Of a stretch of DNA of 5,892 nt, positions 1 through 5,281 are shown piece after piece. Numbering within the stretch: the first letter of the stretch is position 1; every line of letters starts with the position of its first letter. The position numbers and the translations under genes were made by a program. Below the pieces are notes generated by a model. That model was not told the origin of the DNA and made no database searches. It saw only the letters and a program-made list of their open reading frames with translations. Location: positions 1 through 5,892 of the forward strand of contig WLIH01000194.1 of assembly GCA_009702305.1 (NCBI GenBank), read 5' to 3'. This stretch comes from Actinomycetota bacterium. Its GTDB lineage: Bacteria > Actinomycetota > Actinomycetes > Propionibacteriales > Nocardioidaceae.

Positions 1-737
1 CGGAGACCGACGTCGACGACGGCTGCCTGCGCTCGAGCGGCAACTACCCCTCGCTGGTCGCCGCGGCCCTGACCGGCACCGACCTGACCGACGTCAGCTG
101 CAGCGGCGCCGACTCGACGTCGCTGGTCGGCGTGCAGGAGACGCTCGACGGCGTGCTGCACCCGGCCCAGTTCGACGCGCTCGACCGGCAGGTCGACCTG
201 GTCACGATCGGCATCGGCGGCAACGACCTCGGCCTGTTCTCCACCCTGCTCCAGGGGTGCTCCGCGCTCGCCGCGCAGGGCGGGTCGGGCGGCTCCACGA
301 CTCCGACCAGTCTCGCCGACGGGTGCACGCCCGCCGTCCGACGCCAGGCCCGGGAGAGCCTCGCGCAGATCCAGCGCACGGTCGCGGCGGCGTTCACCGG
401 TGTCGTCGACCGGGCGCCGAAGGCACGCGTGCTGGCCGTGGGCTACCCCCAGGTGGTGCCCGAGGACGGCACCTGCGCCGAGCTCCCGCTCGCCGAGGCC
501 GACTACGGCTTCGCGCGCAGCATCAACGAGGGGCTCTCCGACGCGATCGAGGAGGCTGCCGCCGACGCCGGAGTCGAGTACGTCGACCTGTGGAAGATCA
601 CCGCCGGCCACGACGTCTGCTCCGACGACCCGTGGATCAACGGCAGCTCGACCGACCCGGGCGCCGCCCTCGCCTTCCACCCGTTCGCCGAGGAGCAGCA
701 GGCCGTCGCCGAGCAGATCCTCGAGATCCTCGGCTGA
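1..737 (+). CDS. Secreted SGNH/GDSL-family hydrolase (lipase/esterase), 5' truncated
   Basis: The frame is open from base 3, with no start in view, to TGA at 735-737. About 244 residues are present, and the N-terminus with the signal peptide and the GDS nucleophile block lies outside the window. What remains matches SGNH enzymes of the Streptomyces secreted lipase/esterase type. There is an early C-RS-NYP segment followed by DVSCSGA (glycine block). The GGND block (bases 216-227) supplies the oxyanion-hole Asn. A GHD-C-W segment follows, and then FHP with the probable catalytic His at 678-680. Exactly six cysteines are present, in positions suggesting three disulfides as in extracellular actinobacterial members, so the enzyme should act outside the cell on ester or lipid substrates. 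The exact substrate cannot be read from sequence. The ATG at 132 is internal, because family-conserved sequence lies upstream of it in frame. The gene converges on the amidohydrolase gene with no spacer. Confidence 0.9.
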   Translation, partial: ETDVDDGCLRSSGNYPSLVAAALTGTDLTDVSCSGADSTSLVGVQETLDGVLHPAQFDALDRQVDLVTIGIGGNDLGLFSTLLQGCSALAAQGGSGGSTTPTSLADGCTPAVRRQARESLAQIQRTVAAAFTGVVDRAPKARVLAVGYPQVVPEDGTCAELPLAEADYGFARSINEGLSDAIEEAAADAGVEYVDLWKITAGHDVCSDDPWINGSSTDPGAALAFHPFAEEQQAVAEQILEILG

Positions 738-740
738 TCA
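735..740. other. Abutting convergent stop codons (TGATCA)
   Basis: The hydrolase ends with TGA at 735-737 and the amidohydrolase ends with TGA read from 740 to 738, so there is no spacer and no room for an intergenic terminator. Transcription of each gene probably runs into the 3' end of the other. Confidence 0.9.
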
Positions 741-2246
741 GCCCAGCGTGCTGTGCACGACCCGGCCGCCGACGTAGGTCGCCGCCACGCCGGTCGATCG
801 CAGGCGCGCAGCCTGCTCGGCAGGCGTGCCTCCCGGCGCCAGCGGGTCGTGGTCGAGCAGCACCAGGTCGCCCGGCGATCGTCGCGCGACGATGCGCCGG
901 CCATCGACCGACGCGGCGAGCGCCTCGCGCGGTGTGAGGGCCTGCTCCCCGTGCCAGGCCTCGCGCTCGTCCGCGCTGCGGTGGACAGCGGCCGCCATCG
1001 CCAGCCACGGGTCGAGCGGCGACACCGGCGCGTCGGAGCCGAGCACCAACTCGACGCCCTCGTCGAGCATCCAGCGGAAGGCGAAGCAGCGCGCTGACCG
1101 GGCGCCCCAGATCCGGTCGGCGAGGTCGCGGTCGTCGAGCAGGTGGGCCGGCTGCACGCTCGCCCGGACGCCGAGCTGAGCCATCCGCCGCACGTCGTCG
1201 CGACGAGCCAACTGCGCGTGCTCGATCGAGCCCCGGGCACCGGTGTCGGCGTAGGCGCCGAGCGCCTCGGCCAGCGCCGCGTCGCCGATGGCGTGGGTGG
1301 CCACGTCGAGACCGTGGGCGTGCGCTGTCGCCAGCAGCTCACGCAGCTCGACCCCGGAGAGGTTCGCCTGACCGGCGGGGTACTCCAGCCGGTGCGCGTC
1401 GGCGTACGGCTCGCAGCACCACGCCGTGCGGGTGTTGAGCGACCCGTCGCTGATGATCTTGAGCGGACCCATCGTCGCGCGGTCGTCGCAGCCCGGCAAC
1501 GGGTCACCGGTGCGCAGCCCGGCGGCAAGCACGGCGTCGAGGCCCTCGGCATAGGTCGACATCCGGATCCGCAGCAGGTCGCAGCCCGCGGCCCAGCGCT
1601 CGGCCCACTCGGGAGCGCCGCCGCTGAACTCGAAGTCGACCATGCCGACCACGCCGAGCGACGCGGCGTGGTCGAGGGTGCGGCGATAGGCCTCCGGCGA
1701 GGTGCCGTCCGTGCCGACGAGGGTCGAGAGACGGGCGTACGCCGCGAACCACTCCGCCTCGCGCACGACCGAGTCGCGCACCGGCATCGCGAGGTGCAGC
1801 AGGGCGACCGTGTTGAGCCACGCGTGGTGGGCGTCGCCGCTGATCAGGACGACCGGCGTCTCGCCGGAGACGGCGTCGAGCTCGGAGACCGTGACGTCGC
1901 GCTCCCACCCGCCGGAGCGGTGACCCCAGCCGATGACCGGCAGGTCGGGGTACTCCCCCACCCGCTCGGCGACCAGCGCCAGCGCCTGCTCCGGCGAGCG
2001 TGCGCCGGCGAGGTCGAGTCGGCCGGAGGTGAGGGTCCACTGGGCGAGGTGGACGTGCTGGTCCCACAGTCCCGGGATCAGCCACCGCCCGTCGGCCGCG
2101 ACGACCTCGGCCCCGGCCGGGTCGACCTTCGGTGCGACGTCGGACACGACCCCGTCCTCGACCAGCACGTCGACGGCGCCGTCCGGAGCCGGGTCGTCGG
2201 CCGCGATCGGCACCAGACGCACCTGGCGCAGCAAGAGCCTGCTCAT
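738..2246 (-). CDS. Metal-dependent amidohydrolase (Amidohydro_3/YtcJ-like)
   Basis: This 502-residue protein belongs to the amidohydrolase superfamily, TIM-barrel hydrolases that cleave C-N or similar bonds with bound metal. A small N-terminal beta-domain leads to the metal-binding HxH in WDQHVHL (H64, H66). Further motifs are MGPLKIISDGSLNTRTA (K263, a candidate metal-bridging residue), ATHAIGDAA (H318), SIEHAQ (H343) and LGSDAPVSPLDP (D405, the usual catalytic Asp). The C-terminus returns to the beta-domain with GDLVLLDHDPL and VGGRVVHS. Length and motif order are normal for the family, so the enzyme looks intact and cytoplasmic, with no signal peptide. The ATG at 2246 was chosen because the RQVRL-type N-terminal strand starts just after it and a GGTGA lies 4 nt upstream. 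The frame stays open far upstream, but that extension is antisense to other genes. The substrate is unknown; relatives include formamide deformylases and imidazolone-propionase-like enzymes. It is divergent from the gene at 2475. Confidence 0.92.
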   Translation of the reverse strand: MSRLLLRQVRLVPIAADDPAPDGAVDVLVEDGVVSDVAPKVDPAGAEVVAADGRWLIPGLWDQHVHLAQWTLTSGRLDLAGARSPEQALALVAERVGEYPDLPVIGWGHRSGGWERDVTVSELDAVSGETPVVLISGDAHHAWLNTVALLHLAMPVRDSVVREAEWFAAYARLSTLVGTDGTSPEAYRRTLDHAASLGVVGMVDFEFSGGAPEWAERWAAGCDLLRIRMSTYAEGLDAVLAAGLRTGDPLPGCDDRATMGPLKIISDGSLNTRTAWCCEPYADAHRLEYPAGQANLSGVELRELLATAHAHGLDVATHAIGDAALAEALGAYADTGARGSIEHAQLARRDDVRRMAQLGVRASVQPAHLLDDRDLADRIWGARSARCFAFRWMLDEGVELVLGSDAPVSPLDPWLAMAAAVHRSADEREAWHGEQALTPREALAASVDGRRIVARRSPGDLVLLDHDPLAPGGTPAEQAARLRSTGVAATYVGGRVVHSTLG

Positions 2247-2474
2247 GGAGTCACCGTAGAAGAGCAGCCCAGCCCGGGCTGACCAGGCCTCGAGCGAGCC
2301 CCCCCCCACCGACGGCCAAGGCGGTCTCGATACACCACCTCGCTGGCGCTCGGCGGCACTCGACCAACGATGTCCGGGCTGCACCCCTCGGTGATCGAGT
2401 AGCGAGCGCCAGCGAGCGTATCGAGATCTGGCGACCTCCGGCGGGGACCCGGCCCCAGCGTCGGGAGCCGCCGG
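2247..2474. other. Intergenic region between divergent genes
   Basis: This 228-bp gap separates the amidohydrolase start from the small exported protein and must hold the promoters of both. I found no convincing -10/-35 pair on either strand. It contains a perfect 10-bp palindrome, AGCCCGGGCT (2271-2280), a run of nine C (2299-2307), and an imperfect inverted repeat covering roughly 2323-2428 that is listed separately. The stretch has less regular codon-like GC periodicity than its flanks and I see no credible small gene in it. Confidence 0.7.
2323..2428. repeat. Degenerate intergenic inverted repeat (palindromic-repeat type)
   Basis: The left arm (2323-2369) and the right arm (2389-2428) are imperfect reverse complements around a loop of about 19 nt. 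Identical blocks in order are TCTCGATAC against GTATCGAGA, CTCGCTGGCGCTCG (2339-2352) against CGAGCGCCAGCGAG (2403-2416), and ACTCGA against TCGAGT. The left arm carries extra bases between the matching blocks, so the arms have drifted or are two independently degraded copies in opposite orientation. Similar units reading roughly TCTCGATACGCTCGCTGGCG are, from memory, frequent between genes in Nocardioides-like genomes, which would make this a dispersed REP-like element. That could not be checked here. The pair could fold into a long hairpin in RNA, but it lies upstream of both flanking genes, so it is not placed as a normal terminator. Confidence 0.7.
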
Positions 2475-3176
2475 TTGGATACGGTGATCCGCATGGGTGT
2501 GCGGGCGGTGGGCGTGGTGCTCGTCCTGGCTGCCCTCGGAGCCGCGGGGGGGATCGGACTGGCGCAGGCGCAGGACGAGCAGCCGGTCGCGCTCGACACG
2601 GTCGCACCCGTGGTCGGCACCGGACCGACCTATCCCCGCGACCCGCGGGTGCGGGTGCTGCCCGACCCGGACTTCCCGATCCTGGCCCGGGGGCTCGCGA
2701 CCAAACAGGTGCGCATCGGCATCGCGCCGTACACGCTGACCTTCGACGTGCCGAAGGGCTGGTCCCGCTTCGACTCCACCTTCGGCGAGTGGCGCTGGTA
2801 TCCGCCCGACTGGGTCAAGAACACCTACTTCATCCGGGTGCGGCTGATCGGCAACCAGTTCCGCACCGTCGCCGACGCGCTCCAGGACCGCATCGACGAC
2901 CTCTCCGGGGCCGACGCCGTCACGGACTTCCACCTCGACTACCAGAGCGCCGACACGTTCGTGGCCAGCTACCTCACCGCCGAGCACCGCATCCTCACCA
3001 TGGAGCGCTACATCGGCTCCGACGACAGTCCCGGCACGGCGTACGCCTCGTTGGCCGTGATCGGTCGGATGGTCGACCGCGACGGCATGACCGCACTGCT
3101 GGAGAGCCTGACCGCCTCGGCGACGTCGGAGCCGCCGGCGCCCACGTCGGACGGCTCGGACTCGGCCGACGGCTAG
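2475..3176 (+). CDS. Exported or membrane-anchored protein of unknown function with kinase-sensor-like domain
   Basis: I do not recognise a named family for this 233-residue protein. Residues 1-10 are basic, about 11-29 form a hydrophobic segment, and A30-Q-A32 is a possible signal peptidase I site, so it is exported or N-terminally anchored. Residues 33-80 are a Pro/Asp-rich linker. A compact domain follows, starting with the strand YTLTFDVPKGW (86-96), and ends near residue 215; the tail (216-233) is Ser/Pro/Asp-rich and probably disordered. The layout of strand, VP-x2-W turn and terminal helix (GMTALLESL) recalls extracytoplasmic PsbP/Mog1-like domains such as those in mycobacterial LpqN/LpqT; this is only a resemblance. 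Residues 92-112 share a spaced signature with the outer domain of the neighbouring kinase. The TTG at 2475 is preferred because GGGAG sits 7 nt upstream; the ATG at 2493, with GGTGA 5 nt upstream, is a real alternative. The stop overlaps the kinase stop. Confidence 0.82.
   Translation: MDTVIRMGVRAVGVVLVLAALGAAGGIGLAQAQDEQPVALDTVAPVVGTGPTYPRDPRVRVLPDPDFPILARGLATKQVRIGIAPYTLTFDVPKGWSRFDSTFGEWRWYPPDWVKNTYFIRVRLIGNQFRTVADALQDRIDDLSGADAVTDFHLDYQSADTFVASYLTAEHRILTMERYIGSDDSPGTAYASLAVIGRMVDRDGMTALLESLTASATSEPPAPTSDGSDSADG
3173..3176. other. Overlapping convergent stop codons (CTAG)
   Basis: The exported protein ends with TAG at 3174-3176 and the kinase ends with TAG read from 3175 to 3173. The two stops share the palindrome CTAG. 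No terminator hairpin with a T-tract is visible here. Confidence 0.9.
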
Positions 3177-4660
3177 AAGCCGTAGGTCCGCACGCTGTCG
3201 AGCACCCGGTTGGCGGTGGCGGTGTCGCGCGAGCGCACCTGCACCCACAGCACCCGGTTGCTGGCCACCTGGACCACCCGCTCGACGGTGACACCGCCCG
3301 GGCAACCGGTGTGCACGATGGTCGTCGACACCTGCCCGGAGGCCTCGGTCCCGAGGTCGCTGACCGGCTCGCGCGCCTCGGCGCACTCGGGGTGCTGGGG
3401 CAGCAGCGACGGCAGCCCGGCGTCGGGCAGGATGCCGAGGAACACGCCCTCGCCCGTCGACTCGGCGTCGGTCCAGGTCGGCGTGGTGCCGACGGAGAGG
3501 GCGGGATAGTCGGCCTGGTCGCTGGGCGCCCTCCAGCCCGCGCCCGAGCGGGCCCGGTCCCAGTCGGCCGGCACCCGCACCGACAGCGAGCCCGCGGTGT
3601 CGGTGATCGTGACGTCGGGCTCCGGCCTGCTCTGCTGCCACGCGTAGCCACCCGCGCTCGCCCCGGCGAGCACCGCCAGGCACCCCGCGCCGGCGAGCAC
3701 CGCCCGGAGCCGACTGCGACGCGGGCGGACCGGGTCGGGCAGGGCGTCGCCGGGGGTGTGCAACGAGGGCCGGTTGCCCGGCTGGGTCAGCTCGGGGTCG
3801 ATCGGCAGCCACGGCGCCGCCACGGATCCCGCCGAGGCCACGTCGAGCGCGGCGTCGAGCGCGTCCACGTAGGCCAGGACGTGGTCGTACCTGTCCTCGC
3901 GGTCGACCGCGAGGCCGCGGCGTACGACGGCGTCGACCGCGTCCGGGAAGGGTCGCTCGTCGGTCGAGAGCGGCGCCGGCGCCTCGGGATGCGCGGCGGC
4001 CTGCAGGTTGGCGTGGGCGTACGGCGCACGCCCGGCGAGCAGCAGGTAGGACAGGGCGGCCAGGGAGTACTGGTCGGCGCGCGCGTCGGGGTTCTCGGCC
4101 TGCGCCTGCTCCGGCGCGACGTAGGACGGGGTGCCGGCGATCATGGTCAGGCGCGACGAGACGTCGAGCGCCTTGCCCAGACCGAGGTCGCCGACCATGG
4201 TGCGGACCTCGCCGTGGGCGGTGCGGAAGAGGACGTTGGCCGGCTTGATGTCGCGGTGCAGGATGTCGTGGTCGTGCAGCGCCTGGAGGCCGGTCCCGAC
4301 CTGCCGGATCACCTCCATCGCCTGGGCGACGCTGAGTCCCTCGACCTCGAGGCGGTCCGCCAGGGTGCCCTGGTCGGCGTACGACATCACCAGGTAGGGC
4401 CGCCCGTCGTCGAGCTCGCCAGCGTCGTAGACGGTCACGACGTGCGGGGACTCCACGCGGCGCAGGTAGCGCCCCTCCTCGAGGAAGCGGCGGCGCACCT
4501 GGGCGTCCTCGGTCCAGTTGTCGGCCAGCACCTTGACCGCGACCGGCGAGTCGAGCTGCTCGTCGTAGGCGAGCCAGACCGTCGCGAACCCGCCTGACCC
4601 GATGCGTCGGCGCACGGCGTAGCGACCGAGGCGCTGAGGCATCTTGGAGGGTGTCGACAC
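3173..4660 (-). CDS. Transmembrane Ser/Thr protein kinase (PknB-like)
   Basis: This 495-residue protein has a full Hanks-type kinase domain at about residues 11-275. Visible elements are the glycine loop GSGGFATV (21-28), VAVK Lys (K43), a helix-C Glu (probably E62), HRDIKPAN (H135-N142, catalytic D137) and DLG replacing DFG (D158). There is also an activation loop with S168, S169, T172 and T177, APE (182-184) and the helix-F Asp (D196). All catalytic residues are present, so it should be an active RD kinase autophosphorylated in the loop. A basic juxtamembrane stretch (RPRRSRLR) precedes one membrane helix (about 320-341). Residues 345-495 lie outside the cell and form a single domain without PASTA repeats, with two cysteines (C426, C453) that could form a disulfide. 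The domain may sense a ligand. The GTG start at 4660 fits a leaderless transcript; the ATG at 4642 has no ribosome site. The gene is divergent from an ECF sigma gene, which is a candidate substrate by context. Confidence 0.95.
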   Translation of the reverse strand: MSTPSKMPQRLGRYAVRRRIGSGGFATVWLAYDEQLDSPVAVKVLADNWTEDAQVRRRFLEEGRYLRRVESPHVVTVYDAGELDDGRPYLVMSYADQGTLADRLEVEGLSVAQAMEVIRQVGTGLQALHDHDILHRDIKPANVLFRTAHGEVRTMVGDLGLGKALDVSSRLTMIAGTPSYVAPEQAQAENPDARADQYSLAALSYLLLAGRAPYAHANLQAAAHPEAPAPLSTDERPFPDAVDAVVRRGLAVDREDRYDHVLAYVDALDAALDVASAGSVAAPWLPIDPELTQPGNRPSLHTPGDALPDPVRPRRSRLRAVLAGAGCLAVLAGASAGGYAWQQSRPEPDVTITDTAGSLSVRVPADWDRARSGAGWRAPSDQADYPALSVGTTPTWTDAESTGEGVFLGILPDAGLPSLLPQHPECAEAREPVSDLGTEASGQVSTTIVHTGCPGGVTVERVVQVASNRVLWVQVRSRDTATANRVLDSVRTYGF

Positions 4661-4671
4661 GCCTGCATTAT
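4644..4671 (+). promoter_or_regulatory. Possible promoter of the sigma factor gene
   Basis: TTGGAG (4644-4649) and CATTAT (4666-4671) are 16 bp apart and match three and four positions of the -35 and -10 consensus. The start would be near 4678, giving a leader of about 22 nt that holds the AAGGA ribosome site. The -10 shares five bases with the kinase -10 on the other strand. The -35 lies inside the kinase coding sequence. An ECF-type promoter cannot be excluded. Confidence 0.3.
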
Positions 4672-4672
4672 G
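4667..4672 (-). promoter_or_regulatory. Predicted -10 box for leaderless kinase transcript
   Basis: Read on the minus strand this is CATAAT, five of six matches to TATAAT. Counting from its last T as -7, the transcription start falls on base 4660, the G of the kinase's GTG codon. There is no Shine-Dalgarno sequence at usual spacing before this GTG, which is consistent with leaderless translation, common in actinobacteria. No good -35 hexamer is visible 16-18 bp upstream. Confidence 0.45.
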
Positions 4673-4687
4673 TTCGAGTCCGAGGGG

Positions 4688-4692
4688 AAGGA
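4688..4692 (+). promoter_or_regulatory. Ribosome binding site deciding the sigma factor start
   Basis: AAGGA sits 7 nt before the ATG at 4700, inside a purine-rich run (4682-4693). The in-frame ATG at 4670 has no such site and lies within the predicted -10 boxes, so 4700 is the start chosen. Confidence 0.8.
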
Positions 4693-4699
4693 ATCATCC

Positions 4700-5281
4700 A
4701 TGCCCAGCCTGACTGCCCACGAGGCGCTGACGCCCGACGACATCGACGAGCTCGCGCGCCGCGCCCGCGACGGTGATCGCGACGCGCTCGAGTCGCTCCT
4801 GAGCGCCGTACGGCCGCGCGCGCTGAACATCTGCCGCGGCGTGCTGCCCTTCACGCCGGACGCCGAGGACGCCTGCCAGGAGGCGCTGATCAACATCTCC
4901 AACAAGATCGGCACCTGGGGCGGCCGCGGGCGATTCACGACCTGGATGCACGTCGTCGCGGTCAACAGCGCCCGGTCGACGTACCGCCGGATGAAGAACC
5001 AGGCGACCCCGACCGACCCGCTCGCCCACGGTGCGCTGGAGCGGCCCGACCCGCGCACGACCAGCGTCATCGCCGGCACCCGCCTCGACCTGCTCGAGGC
5101 GATGGAGACCCTGGAGCGCGAGCACCCGCAGTTCGTGGAGCCACTGCTGCTGCGCGACGTCTACGGCATGGCCTACGACGAGATCGCGACGCTGCTCGGG
5201 GTGCCGCTCGGCACGATCAAGGCCCAGATCCACCACGGCCGCAAGCTGACCCGCCCGATGCTGGCCGGCGGCGACGGGTGA
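4700..5281 (+). CDS. ECF-subfamily RNA polymerase sigma factor
   Basis: This 193-residue protein has the two-domain ECF layout. Sigma region 2 is at about residues 23-97, with the region 2.2 motif PDAEDACQEAL (53-63, acidic D54, E56, D57 for core polymerase binding) and the -10 recognition part TWMHVVAVNSARSTYRR (81-97). A linker (98-127) follows, then sigma region 4 (about 128-187) with the helix-turn-helix YDEIATLLGVPLGTIKAQIHHGR (159-181) for -35 contact. It directs polymerase to a specific promoter set that cannot be named from sequence. There is no C-terminal extension. No anti-sigma gene adjoins it; instead it is divergent from a membrane Ser/Thr kinase and overlaps a lipoprotein peptidase gene by 4 nt. 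Regulation by phosphorylation is plausible from known kinase-linked ECF factors. The acidic region 2.2 residues that are missing in the EcfP type are present here, so the mechanism, if any, would differ. Confidence 0.93.
   Translation: MPSLTAHEALTPDDIDELARRARDGDRDALESLLSAVRPRALNICRGVLPFTPDAEDACQEALINISNKIGTWGGRGRFTTWMHVVAVNSARSTYRRMKNQATPTDPLAHGALERPDPRTTSVIAGTRLDLLEAMETLEREHPQFVEPLLLRDVYGMAYDEIATLLGVPLGTIKAQIHHGRKLTRPMLAGGDG

Noticed and set aside
1143..2282. Plus-strand 379-codon open frame
   Set aside because: It is the antisense image of the amidohydrolase, with Gly/Arg/Val-rich composition and no motif.
2323..2428. CRISPR or rho-independent terminator reading of the inverted repeat
   Set aside because: There is only one inverted pair with no direct repeats or spacers, no T-tract, and it sits upstream of both neighbouring genes.
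2247..3812. Upstream extension of the minus-strand amidohydrolase frame to a 1024-codon open frame
   Set aside because: The extension is antisense to the exported protein and out of frame with the kinase, has Arg/Gly/Ala-rich low-complexity composition, and the amidohydrolase fold begins cleanly at ATG 2246.
2132..4597. Long plus-strand open frame of about 821 codons
   Set aside because: It lies antisense to the kinase and out of frame with the exported protein, which both show clear family motifs or signals. It is the usual GC-rich shadow frame with no recognisable domain.
4670..4699. Earlier ATG start for the sigma factor
   Set aside because: It has no ribosome site and overlaps the predicted -10 boxes, whereas ATG 4700 has AAGGA at 7 nt.
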